Below are positions 1-8,300 of a stretch of 12,586 nt of DNA, piece after piece. Source of the stretch: Flavobacteriaceae bacterium. Its GTDB lineage: Bacteria > Bacteroidota > Bacteroidia > Flavobacteriales > Flavobacteriaceae. The position numbers and the translations under genes are program-made. Each line of letters starts with the position of its first letter. Positions within the stretch are counted from its first letter, which is position 1. The notes under the pieces are model-generated. The model saw only the letters and a program-made list of their open reading frames with translations. It did not search any database and was not told where the DNA came from. Location: the NCBI GenBank assembly GCA_019752245.1, contig JAIEMH010000159.1, positions 1 to 12,586 on the forward strand, in the 5' to 3' direction.

Positions 1-1
1 G

Positions 2-232
2 AAAATGTATTTTCTAGAAGAAGCTCGTGGCAAAGGAATTGGACATGAAATGATTTTGAAATGTCTCGAAAAAGCAACCGAATTTGGTTATGAAAAATGC
101 TATTTGGAAACACTTCCCGAAATGCTTAATGCTCAAAAATTATACAAGAAAGTTGGGTTTGAATATCTACACGAACCATTGGGAGGAACAGGTCATACTA
201 GTTGTCCGGTTTGGATGATAAAAGAATTGTAG
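2..232 (+). CDS. GNAT family N-acetyltransferase, 3' part only
   Basis: This is the C-terminal part of a GCN5-related N-acetyltransferase, an enzyme that moves an acetyl group from acetyl-CoA to an amine; the substrate cannot be told from the fragment. The reading frame is open to the window edge, and the first Met (at 5) sits just before the acetyl-CoA pyrophosphate-binding motif A (RGKGIG), where families of this type normally have more than half the domain upstream. That Met is therefore internal and the true start lies outside the window. The motif B region AQKLYKKVGFEYL, typical of the last helix and strand, is present. The C-terminus (GHTSCPVWMIKEL) is complete. The next gene starts 3 nt after the stop, which suggests co-transcription. 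Confidence 0.85.
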   Translation, partial: KMYFLEEARGKGIGHEMILKCLEKATEFGYEKCYLETLPEMLNAQKLYKKVGFEYLHEPLGGTGHTSCPVWMIKEL

Positions 233-235
233 GTT

Positions 236-1117
236 ATGAGAAAAAGTATTTTATTGATTTTGATTGTGTTTAGTAGTTTGATTTCTGCTCAAGAATGCAA
301 TTACATTGACAACTATTATCCATTAATCTTTAAAGCTCAGATTTTTTATTTGGAAGGAAAAAACGAACTTGCCTACACTTCTATAAAAGAAGCCGAAAAA
401 TTTTGTCCTTTATTAAATCAATCCTCAATTTATGAAATTGATATTTTGGCTCAAGTCGCAATGGCATTGGATAAAAAGGAAGAAGCTTTAAGTTGTATAG
501 AGTTACTAGTAAAAAACTACGGCTACAAGTTTAGTTATTTTGAAGAAGATCCTATTTATACTACTTTAAAAGAAAATGTTAAATGGAATTTTTTAAAGGC
601 CAATAGTGATAGTATGTATCAAGACTATTTGAAAACTATAAATTTTGAATTGAAAAATGAGTTGTCAATAATGACTTCAGAAGATCAGCGTGTTCGCCAG
701 CAGCCCATTAATTTTGATGAAATGTTGAAAGTTGATACTAAGAATGAAAATCGATTGAAAGAAATTATTGCCAAATATGGTTATCCAAACGAAAAATTAA
801 TAGGAGCATTCAATTTTGAAATTAACAAGGCGGATATTAGCACCATGGTATTTCATTTGAAAGATGTGGAGTATTGGAAGCCTATTTTTTTAAGGTTGAT
901 ACAAAAAGGTGAAGCGCCATTTGCTACTTATGCCAATTTGGTCGATAGCAATCAGAGAACAATAGGAGTGTTTATTTATAAAATTTATGATAACATTGCA
1001 TCGGATAAAATTATTGATATTGATAACTTAGATAATCGCAGAGTTTCTGTTGGATTGCGAACGGTTGAAATGCAGCATCGGATGATGGAATTAAAAAAAA
1101 TAAAATATGGATTTTAA
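236..1117 (+). CDS. Secreted protein of unknown function, DUF6624-like C-terminal half
   Basis: A 293-residue protein with a clear Sec signal peptide (MRKSILLILIVFSSLISAQ, probable cleavage near residues 18-19), so it should act in the periplasm or be exported. Residues about 20-125 are helical and look like degenerate tetratricopeptide-type pairs (FYLEGKNELAYTSIKEAEKF; ALDKKEEALSCIELLVKNYG). Residues about 140-290 have the pattern that I associate with DUF6624: a Dq-vR motif (SEDQRVRQQ), then a VD-x-N segment and KEIIAKYGYPNEKLIGAF, then a helix with a His (MVFHLKD). I know no biochemical role for that family, and the match is by eye only. It sits 3 nt after the acetyltransferase gene and 9 nt before prmC, so it is probably part of the same transcript; a functional link is not implied. 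There is no T9SS sorting domain and no lipobox. Confidence 0.75.
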   Translation: MRKSILLILIVFSSLISAQECNYIDNYYPLIFKAQIFYLEGKNELAYTSIKEAEKFCPLLNQSSIYEIDILAQVAMALDKKEEALSCIELLVKNYGYKFSYFEEDPIYTTLKENVKWNFLKANSDSMYQDYLKTINFELKNELSIMTSEDQRVRQQPINFDEMLKVDTKNENRLKEIIAKYGYPNEKLIGAFNFEINKADISTMVFHLKDVEYWKPIFLRLIQKGEAPFATYANLVDSNQRTIGVFIYKIYDNIASDKIIDIDNLDNRRVSVGLRTVEMQHRMMELKKIKYGF

Positions 1118-1126
1118 AATAATTCG

Positions 1127-1978
1127 ATGTTACTAAAAACTTACAAAACTACATTTCTTCAAGAACTTTCTCCATTGTATGATGCGATGGAAATAGAGAG
1201 TTTCTTCTATATTGTATTGGAACAATTTCACAATAAAAAACGAATTGATTTGGCTTTGCATCCAGAACTGGAAATGGATGCTTTGCAATTGTTGCGTTGG
1301 GAAAGTGTTTTGTCTGATTTGAAAAAGGAAAAACCCATACAATATATATTAGGTGAAACTGAGTTTTATGGATTGCGGTTTTTAGTAAACGAAAACACAT
1401 TGATTCCGAGACCTGAAACAGAAGAATTGGTTGAATTGATTATAGACGATAGTCAAAAGTCGAAAGTTGGAAGTTTGAAAATTTTAGATATCGGAACTGG
1501 AAGTGGTTGTATTGCGATCTCATTGGCTAAAAACCTTCTTAATGCTGAAGTTTCTGCCATTGATGTTTCAGAAAAAGCGTTGGAAACTGCAAAAATTAAT
1601 GCTGAAATTAATGCAGTAAATGTACATTTTATTTTAAAAAACATTCTTGAAACAGAAGATTTGGAAGAACAATACGATATTATAGTTTCCAATCCACCTT
1701 ATGTTAGAAATCTTGAAAAATCTGAAATTAAGCCCAATGTTTTAGAATTTGAACCCCATTTGGCTTTGTTTGTAGAAGATGATGATGCGCTACTTTTTTA
1801 TAGAAAAATAGCCCAATTAGCCAAGAAGCATTTATCTGAAAATGGATTGTTGTTTTTTGAAATCAATCAGTATTTAGGAAAGCAAACCGTTGAATTACTT
1901 GAGGAAATAGGATTTAAAAACATCTTATTAAAGAAAGATATTTACGAGAATGATAGAATGATTCGAAGTACGATGTAA
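1127..1978 (+). CDS. prmC: Peptide chain release factor N5-glutamine methyltransferase PrmC
   Basis: PrmC (HemK) uses S-adenosylmethionine to methylate the glutamine of the GGQ motif in release factors RF1 and RF2, which raises the efficiency of translation termination in the cytoplasm. The 283 residues have the usual family length and layout. An N-terminal helical domain (about 1-90) is followed by the conserved IPRPETE segment (93-99) and the SAM-binding loop DIGTGSG (121-127). An acidic residue follows strand 2 (AIDVSEKAL, D146). The catalytic NPPY motif (189-192) binds the target glutamine. The start ATG lies 9 nt after the preceding stop. The last residues are unusual: the final codons (RSTM) are read from a GTACGA-type repeat whose inverted partner lies at 2428-2464, so the C-terminus appears to have been rewritten or extended by that repeat. 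The catalytic core is intact and the enzyme is expected to be functional. Confidence 0.95.
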   Translation: MLLKTYKTTFLQELSPLYDAMEIESFFYIVLEQFHNKKRIDLALHPELEMDALQLLRWESVLSDLKKEKPIQYILGETEFYGLRFLVNENTLIPRPETEELVELIIDDSQKSKVGSLKILDIGTGSGCIAISLAKNLLNAEVSAIDVSEKALETAKINAEINAVNVHFILKNILETEDLEEQYDIIVSNPPYVRNLEKSEIKPNVLEFEPHLALFVEDDDALLFYRKIAQLAKKHLSENGLLFFEINQYLGKQTVELLEEIGFKNILLKKDIYENDRMIRSTM

Positions 1979-1998
1979 GAAATACGAGGTACGATAAG
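1966..1998 (+). repeat. Left inverted-repeat arm flanking the four-helix-bundle gene
   Basis: The segment has two degenerate units, aagtacgatgtaa and aatacgaggtac, then gataag. The reverse complement of 2428-2464 contains the same kind of units (aagtacgaggtac) in the same order, so the two segments form an imperfect inverted repeat of about 33 bp around 2037-2402. The core GTACGAGGTAC has GTAC at both ends. The arm begins inside the prmC coding region and runs past its stop codon (1976-1978). Confidence 0.75.
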
Positions 1999-2036
1999 TT
2001 GAAACGCTATGAAGTTTAATAAGTAAATAGTAAGTT

Positions 2037-2402
2037 ATGATTGATATGAAAGCCAGGACTAAGAAATTTACAATTGATTGTGCAATTTAGTGTTCGAAAT
2101 TACCAAATTCTAGAGAATATAATACTTATGTTAATCAGCTTATTAGGTGTTCAAGTTCTGTTGGGGCTAATTATAGAGCATCTCAAAGAGCAAAATCATC
2201 AGCTGATTTTATCAACAAATTAAAGATTGTGGAAGAAGAAGCGGATGAAAGTAATTTTTTCCTTGAGATTTTATTGGAAATAAATAAAAATCAGGAGATA
2301 AAAGATGAAATGAATATGCTCTTAAAAGAAGGAAATGAAATTTTAGCTATTGTAGTTGCATCAATAAAAACAGCAAGAAATAATCAAAATTCAAAAAAAT
2401 AA
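2037..2402 (+). pseudogene. Four-helix-bundle protein (S23/IVP family), interrupted by an in-frame amber codon
   Basis: Reading in one frame from ATG 2037 (or ATG 2046) gives about 121 codons that match the family usually annotated as 'four helix bundle protein' or 23S rRNA-intervening-sequence protein. The start MKARTKKF is typical. After a TAG at 2088-2090 the family core follows: SKLPNSREY, then QLIRCSSSVGANYRASQRAK, then SADFINKLKIVEEEADES and FFLEILLE, ending at TAA 2400-2402. The frame is otherwise intact and full length, so the damage is a single nonsense codon at position 18, where the family usually has a hydrophobic residue. No plausible restart codon precedes the conserved core. 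The family's function is not established; relatives occur inside rRNA intervening sequences, and Avd of diversity-generating retroelements has the same fold. The gene lies between inverted repeats (1966-1998, 2428-2464). It could be a recent pseudogene, a sequencing error, or a gene relying on readthrough. Confidence 0.8.
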
Positions 2403-2427
2403 AAGCAAATCATTAACTTTTCAAGAT

Positions 2428-2464
2428 CTTGTACCTCGTACTTCTTATTTTGTACCTCGTACTT
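2428..2464 (-). repeat. Right inverted-repeat arm, two copies of a 14-nt unit
   Basis: The unit tgtacctcgtactt occurs twice without a mismatch (2430-2443 and 2451-2464), separated by 7 nt. Read on the opposite strand it matches the left arm at 1966-1998. The unit contains GTAC-CTC-GTAC, a small interrupted palindrome. It ends 9 nt from the stop codon of the ABC permease gene (2474-2476), with an A-run between. Confidence 0.8.
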
Positions 2465-2473
2465 AAAAAAAAA

Positions 2474-3724
2474 CTATTCATATCTCAAAGCCTCAATAGG
2501 ATCAAGTTTTGAAGCTTTAATCGCTGGATATAAACCTGACACTAATGCAACTATAAAACTGGTAATTACTGCAGCCATAATTGCACCCCAAGGAATTACA
2601 AAGCCAAATTCCATTAGTGAAGCCATTAGCCAACCAATTAATATTCCGAAAATAATTCCGACGAAACCACCAATTTGACCAATTAGTAATGTTTCCATAA
2701 AAAATTGCCATGCAATTGTTCCGCGTTTGGCACCAAGAGATTTTCTTACACCAATTTCACGTGTTCTTTCGGTTACAGAAACAATCATTATGTTCATTAA
2801 GGCAATCGATGATCCTAGAATGGTAATGATGCCAATTATCCAGGCAGAAATGCTTAAAACTCCAGTCATTTCGGCTATTCTATTTACTAAATCGTCGCTT
2901 CTTGAAATTCCAAAATTGTTTTCTTGAACAGGGCTTAATTTTCTAATTTGGCGCATGGTAACTGTTGCATCGTCTACTGCCGACTCTAACAATTCTTTTT
3001 TATCTACCATTGTACTAACAGTATAATTGATGCTTGGTGCCGAAAATAGTGAACGTGCAACTTGTATCGGAATTAAAACCCTCATGTCTTGATTGTTTCC
3101 AAAAGTGGATCCTTTTTCTTTTAAAACGCCTATAACTTTAAATTTTGCTCCTCGAATAGTGATTATTTTATCTAAAGGATTGACGTCTTTTAGCAAACCT
3201 TTTGTTACAAAATCGCTACCAACAACGCACATGTAGGCATTGTTAGAAATGTCAAAGCCATTAAAATTTCTTCCTTGAACTACTTCAAAACCATTGTTGC
3301 TGGTGAAATATTCGTCAACACCAAGAACGGAGATTTCTGGATCGGTTTTTTCGTTTTCAAATTTTACTTCGGCCGTTCCGGTTGCAGTAAAAGAAAGTGA
3401 AGTGTGGGTAAAAGGATATTTGTATTTTTCTTTATAGGCTTTGGCTTGCGGATAGGAAATGATTGGATTTATTTTTTCAATTTCGCCACCACCTTGATTT
3501 CTGGTTGTAAATTCGTATTGGTTGATGCTAAAAGTATTCGAACCCATAGAGGCGAATTTAGAATTTAGCGTATTGTCAATAGCCGAAACAACCGTTAGAA
3601 TTCCAACCAAAGCTGTGATTCCAATTGCGATGATGACAATGGTAAGAATGGTTCGCAGTAGTTGCGCTCGGATTGAACCTAAGGCAATCTTGATATTTTC
3701 TTTAAAAACTCCTTTCATAATCAC
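2474..3724 (-). CDS. ABC transporter permease, MacB/FtsX type
   Basis: This is the membrane subunit of a MacB-type (type VII) ABC system, a family that couples cytoplasmic ATP hydrolysis to mechanical work across the inner membrane, often exporting substrates or lipoproteins. Counted from GTG 3724 it has 416 residues. Transmembrane helix 1 is at about 22-46, followed by a large periplasmic MacB_PCD domain (about 47-285). Three C-terminal FtsX helices lie at about 290-315, 343-368 and 378-400. The cytoplasmic coupling segment VTERTREIGVRKSLGAKR (317-334), which contacts the ATPase, is very well conserved, as is the end (KASKLDPIEALRYE). There is no nucleotide-binding domain, so an ATPase must be encoded elsewhere. 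ATG 3718 (414 residues, MKGVFKENIKIALGSIRA) is the more natural start than GTG 3724. It is divergent from hisS, and the substrate is unknown. Confidence 0.9.
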   Translation of the reverse strand: MIMKGVFKENIKIALGSIRAQLLRTILTIVIIAIGITALVGILTVVSAIDNTLNSKFASMGSNTFSINQYEFTTRNQGGGEIEKINPIISYPQAKAYKEKYKYPFTHTSLSFTATGTAEVKFENEKTDPEISVLGVDEYFTSNNGFEVVQGRNFNGFDISNNAYMCVVGSDFVTKGLLKDVNPLDKIITIRGAKFKVIGVLKEKGSTFGNNQDMRVLIPIQVARSLFSAPSINYTVSTMVDKKELLESAVDDATVTMRQIRKLSPVQENNFGISRSDDLVNRIAEMTGVLSISAWIIGIITILGSSIALMNIMIVSVTERTREIGVRKSLGAKRGTIAWQFFMETLLIGQIGGFVGIIFGILIGWLMASLMEFGFVIPWGAIMAAVITSFIVALVSGLYPAIKASKLDPIEALRYE

Positions 3725-3795
3725 TATTTGACACGAAATTACACTTTTTGTTACAAGTTTGTGTTATAAGAATTACAAAATAGTTGAAAAAGTTT

Positions 3796-3804
3796 GATAT
3801 TTGC
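3796..3804 (+). promoter_or_regulatory. Possible -7 element for hisS (weak)
   Basis: The sequence gatatttgc resembles the Bacteroidota -7 consensus TAnnTTTG but lacks the T of the TA pair (GA instead of TA). No TTG was found at the usual -33 spacing. It lies about 140 nt upstream of the hisS start, just before the tandem repeats, which would then form the 5' leader. Confidence 0.3.
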
Positions 3805-3809
3805 AGGCG

Positions 3810-3903
3810 CAATGGCAATATCAAAAGTCAATGGCAATGGCAATATCAAAAATCAATGGTAATTGCGGTATTAAAAATCAACAATAATTGCAATTTTAAT
3901 ACC
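3810..3903 (+). repeat. Four imperfect ~25-nt tandem repeats in the hisS leader
   Basis: Units start at 3810 (19 nt), 3829, 3854 and 3879 (25 nt each). The first three start caatgg and the fourth starts caacaa. All contain a caat/aatt core and most end in an a-rich tail (tcaaaaat or ttaaaaat). The first three units also encode a short open frame, ATG 3812 to TAA 3862 (16 codons, rich in Asn and Gly). It contains no His codon, so it does not look like a histidine attenuator leader. Confidence 0.65.
3867..3903 (+). other. Hairpin in the hisS 5' leader
   Basis: A perfect 10-bp stem pairs ggtattaaaa (3867-3876) with ttttaatacc (3894-3903) around a 17-nt loop. It is formed by the third and fourth tandem repeat units and lies 40 nt before the hisS start. 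No T-run follows on the + strand, so it is not a standard terminator; a role in mRNA stability or translation is only a guess. Confidence 0.45.
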
Positions 3904-3943
3904 AAAAAAATATTAGTTACACTATTTAAAATTTTAAATTATA

Positions 3944-5301
3944 ATGGCATCTAAACCAAGCATTCCAAAGGGCACACGCGATTTTTCACCTGTTGAGGTT
4001 TCTAAACGTAATTATATTATTTCAATAATGCGAACTCATTTTGAAAAATATGGCTATCAACCTATAGAAACACCAAGTTTTGAAAATTCAGATACTTTAA
4101 TGGGAAAGTATGGGGAAGAAGGTGATCGATTGATTTTTAAGATTTTGAATAGTGGTGATTATTTGGACAAGGTTTCTTCTGAAGAATTACAAACTATAAA
4201 CTACAAACAATTAACTGGTAAAATCTCCGAAAAAGCACTGCGTTATGACTTAACGGTTCCGTTTGCTAGATACGTAGTACAACACCAAAACGAAATTGAG
4301 TTTCCGTTTAAGCGTTATCAAATTCAACCTGTTTGGCGAGCCGACAGACCACAGAAAGGACGTTTTAGAGAATTTTTTCAATGTGATGCCGATGTAGTTG
4401 GTTCGACTTCGTTGTGGCAAGAAGTAGAGTTGGTGCAATTGTACGATTCGGTTTTTGCTGAGTTGGGTTTGAATGGTGTTACTATAAAAATTAACAACCG
4501 AAAAATATTATCTGGAATTGCTGACGTTATTGGCGCTTCTGATAAACTAATTGATTTTACCGTTGCCTTAGACAAACTTGACAAAATAGGTGAGGATGGC
4601 GTTAAAAAAGAAATGCTAGAAAAAGGAATTTCTGAAGAAGCATTGGTAAAAGTACAACCGTTATTTAATTTTACTGGAACTATTGAAGAGAAAATAGAAA
4701 AACTTTCGGCACTGCTTTCTTCATCAGAAGAAGGAATGAAAGGTGTTGAAGAATTGCGATTTATTTGCGATAACGTATCAAAACTTGGATTGCAAAAAGC
4801 GATTTTGGATTTGGATGTGACATTAGCACGAGGATTGAATTATTACACAGGAGCCATTTTTGAAGTTGCTGCGCCCAAAGGAGTTGCCATGGGAAGTATT
4901 GGTGGTGGTGGAAGGTATGATGATTTGACTGGAATTTTTGGATTAAAAAACATGAGTGGCGTTGGAATATCGTTTGGATTGGATCGCATTTATTTGGTTC
5001 TTGAGGAATTGAATTTGTTTCCAGAAACAGTTACGACTTCTACTAAAGTTATGTTTTTAAATTTGGAGAAAGCCAGGCATTTGAAGCAATGCAAACCATT
5101 CAGAAACTTAGAGGTTTAAATTTTAAAGCCGAAATGTATCCAGATGCTGCTAAAGTAGACAAGCAGTTTAAACATGCAGAAAGAAGAGGAATTCCGTTTG
5201 TAGTTAAAGAAATTTTAGATGGAATGTATACTTTAAAAAACATTACATCTGGGGAACAAACTCAGGTAAGCTTTGATTCTTTAATTGAAAAAATAGGGTA
5301 G
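3944..5301 (+). CDS. hisS: Histidyl-tRNA synthetase, broken by a -1 frameshift
   Basis: HisRS is a class II aminoacyl-tRNA synthetase that charges tRNA-His, and it is essential. The first frame (3944-5119) gives class II motif 1 (about 44-60) and the LRYDLTVPFARY strand (99-110). Motif 2, RADRPQKGRFREFFQCD, is at 132-148. The HisRS-specific LARGLNYYTG is at 294-303 and motif 3, GVGISFGLDRI, is at 339-349. After N373 that frame turns to nonsense and stops at 5119. The correct continuation, the anticodon-binding domain (FGESQAFEAMQTIQKLRG onward, ending IEKIG), lies in the -1 frame from 5062 to 5301. One T missing from the run 5062-5064 explains everything, and restoring it gives about 452 residues, a normal length. 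Since the gene is essential, a sequencing error is likely, but a slippery heptamer (5056-5062) sits at the exact spot. The gene has its own leader and terminator. Confidence 0.9.
5056..5062 (+). other. Slippery heptamer T_TTA_AAT at the hisS frameshift
   Basis: In the hisS frame the codons are TTT TTA AAT, giving X_XXY_YYZ with X=T, Y=A, Z=T. A -1 slip here makes the next codon TTT (5062-5064, Phe) and then GGA, which is exactly the conserved continuation of HisRS. A weak 5-bp stem (5077-5081 with 5088-5092) lies 14 nt downstream, farther away and weaker than usual stimulatory structures. The heptamer may simply reflect the conserved residues Phe-Leu-Asn. Confidence 0.4.
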
Positions 5302-5332
5302 CAGTAATCACTTTTTTTATAGGTATAAAAAT

Positions 5333-5361
5333 AAAAAGCTCCGCAATATGCGGAGCTTTTT
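5333..5361. terminator. Bidirectional intrinsic terminator between hisS and the T9SS protein
   Basis: A perfect 13-bp stem, aaaaagctccgca with tgcggagcttttt, closes a 3-nt loop (ata). The GC-rich core and flanking A and T runs make it a good terminator on both strands. It lies 31 nt after the hisS stop and 24 nt from the stop of the convergent gene. Confidence 0.9.
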
Positions 5362-5385
5362 GGCGTCAAATCAATCATTTAAACC

Positions 5386-8300
5386 CTAATTAAAAACGAT
5401 TTTTCTAGTAGTATCACCTTTGTCTGTTCTTATTTTTACAATATAAGTACCAGAGCTAATTCCTTTTATAGGCAACTGGATGTTTTGTTGACTTTGATCT
5501 TTAGTCTCAAAACTTTTAACTTGTTGTCCTAACATGTTGAATAGTAATACTTGTTCGACCGTGGTATCTACCACATTATTTTTGATACTTAATATATTAG
5601 TTTGGTTTGCGTAAGCGATATTGATTCCGTTAGTTAAATCGAAACCAGCATTGCTTAATGCTACGTTTGTGTCTTTGAATGTTAAAGAGAAACGGTTTTC
5701 TGTTAATCCTTGCGGCAATTCTACAACATACTCATCGTTTGTGATTTCGTGATAAACACCATCTAGATTGTCAAGAATGAATATTCTTTGGTTGTTATTT
5801 AGATTTTCAGTTGCGTCTACCATTAATTTAACCTCACCCATTACATTAGTTTTAATTCCGATAGGATACACATTATTAGCATTGAAATATCCGTCACCTT
5901 GAATTGCTAGATTTGCACCACCAGTTCTGAAATAAATATCATTTAATTGGTTGTCAATGTTATTTGCATCATAGCCATAATCAAGTCCGCTAGTAGCATT
6001 TTGCTCCATAAAACCTAATAGAATTTGTCTGTGGTAGTTGTCTTTAGAAGTTAATCCAAGACGAACTCTAGTGTATGAATCTTCTATTATAGTATCGTCT
6101 CCATTATTAGTAAAATGATTTACAGATAACATATTGTTAGCATTACTATTTCTAAACAAGGTTGTTGAATTGGCATTATCTTCTTTTATAAATGCTCTTT
6201 GATCGTTGTTGAATGTTACTGTTCCACCAACTCCAGAACCTACAATAAAGAATCCTTGACTTACTGGTATGTATCTTCCAGGTACTTTTGCACTTGCGCC
6301 TACTCCTGCTATACCTGCTGGAGCTGTTGGCGGTGTTCCACCAACTAAGTTTCTTACAGAGTATCCGCCTTGGTAAGCAACCAAGTTGTGTGTGTTGTTT
6401 GTACTTGAGTGCTCCCAGAAATATAATGAACCAGTTGTTGATGCATTATTTGCTGTAATGAATGCATTAGCATCAAGTGCTGAAGCATAAGGATTTCCGG
6501 ATAAATTTAAGTTTCCGCCAGCAACAGTTGTTGTAATTTGTCCATTATTTGGTTTACCAACAAACGTGTAGTTTTGATTTGCAGCAGCAGATCCACTTCC
6601 TTTTAATGTGTAACCTTGTGCAGCATTTAAAGAACCACCCGAACCAACTGATTGCCAGTTTGCGTATGCATTAGTTAGGTTTTGGAATTTAAAAATCCAA
6701 TAGCTACTTAATGTAATAGGACTTGTTGGACTACCATTAACTCCAGTTGTCCAAGTTATGTTTTGAGGAGTACTTGTAGTTCCATCTTTCATAACTCCAG
6801 CAACAGTATATGCGTTGTTATTGGTTGTGTTATTAATAGTTCCAACAGGAGAAGACCAATAGTTGTAGTTGTACATATTTTTCGTTCCTTGTTGGTCTCT
6901 TTCTAATGAACCAGCACTTGTAGGGTCTAAATCACTATTCAATGTTTGAATTAATTGCGATCTTCCTTCTAAATCTATTTTACCATTTAATTTTAAATAG
7001 TGTGAAACTTCAATTTTAGAATTATTAGAAGCCGTTAGTGTATTTGAATTTACAAATGCACCCAATAGTACTTTATTTCCGCTTGAATCGATATTGTGAG
7101 TTGTTCTTATGATGTTCCAATCGATAGGCGTAGTTCCGTCAATAATTGATAAACTGTATGGTAAATCTTGAATAGTTCCATTAGCCCATGTTGCATCAGA
7201 AGCCCAGCTTCCGTCAGCAAAACTTACGTATGGCATTGGTGCTGTTTGTAGGCTGATAGAAATTTTATCAGGAATTACCAAGCTACCTCTATTGATGTTT
7301 ACCGAGTCATCATCTAAGTGTGTACCGATATACGAGTTCATAGAATAGTATGCAAAAAGATTAGACCATAATAAAGTGCTTATATCATTTTTAGTAATAG
7401 TTGCTGGAATTAATGTTCCTTTTGTTCCCGTTCCGTTTTGAGAAATTTCTTGGTTCATTATGAAACGAATTTCTGTTTGCGATACAACTCTGTTCCACAT
7501 TCTTAATTCGTCTATATCACCTTTGAAAAGATTGTTAATGGTGCTTTTGTTTACATATTGACCACCAATACTAAAGTTGCTTACTGAACCTACCGGAGCC
7601 ACTGCTATAGTTGTTGATTTGTCTTGAACACCATCAATATACATTATTAGTGTGTTAGCGCCATAGGTTACAGCAATATTGTGCCATTTTGCATTTGGGA
7701 TAGCTGTATTAGTTACTGCATTAAATGTTATTCCTGCAACAGTCCATTCCATTCTTACTCTATTGTCATTTTGTAAAACCAATTGATATCCAGAAAGAGC
7801 GGATGCTTTTTTAGCTAGTATAGTTCTTTCTGTTCCTAATGTGTTGGCTCCATTTGGTCTTATCCATGTCATAATTGAAAAAGTAGAACTAATTTCATTT
7901 GCATCAGCAATTTTAACAAAGTCATCAAAACCATCAAGGGTAATGTGTAATGGGTTTACAGCTTGGTGAGCAACTCCAAATGAAATGTATTTAGTTCCGT
8001 CAAAATCGTATAGACACGTTTGATCAGTACCAATAGTTGACATAAAAACTGTTTCAACACCTGTTGTGAAAGTTGCATTTGTTGCTACTACCATAACATA
8101 AGCATCAGTAGCGCCAAGTGCAGGTAAGCCACTTACAAAAGAAGCTGTTGGGATTGAAACTCTTGTTGTAGCTACATCACCACCAGTTTCAACAACTTTC
8201 CATTTTCTACTAACAACTTCTGTAATTGTTGTAATTGTTGTTGGACCAAGATCAATATTTAGATTTACTCCAGAGTTGGTCATTGGTAATCCATTTGCAC

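Noticed and set aside
1133..1692. Minus-strand open frames of 69-83 codons inside prmC
   Set aside because: They overlap a fully conserved prmC on the other strand and show no protein-like pattern.
2464..2473. A-run next to the right repeat as a prmC-side terminator
   Set aside because: On the + strand the run is A and not T, and the adjacent GTAC palindromes are too short to form a convincing terminator stem.
3805..3943. T-box riboswitch or His attenuator before hisS
   Set aside because: No T-box sequence, no His-codon-rich peptide and no terminator with a T-run are present; T-boxes are also not expected in Bacteroidota.
5089..5301. A separate 70-residue anticodon-binding-domain protein
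   Set aside because: The matching frame extends upstream of the Met to 5062 with HisRS-like residues, so this is the displaced 3' end of hisS and not an independent gene.
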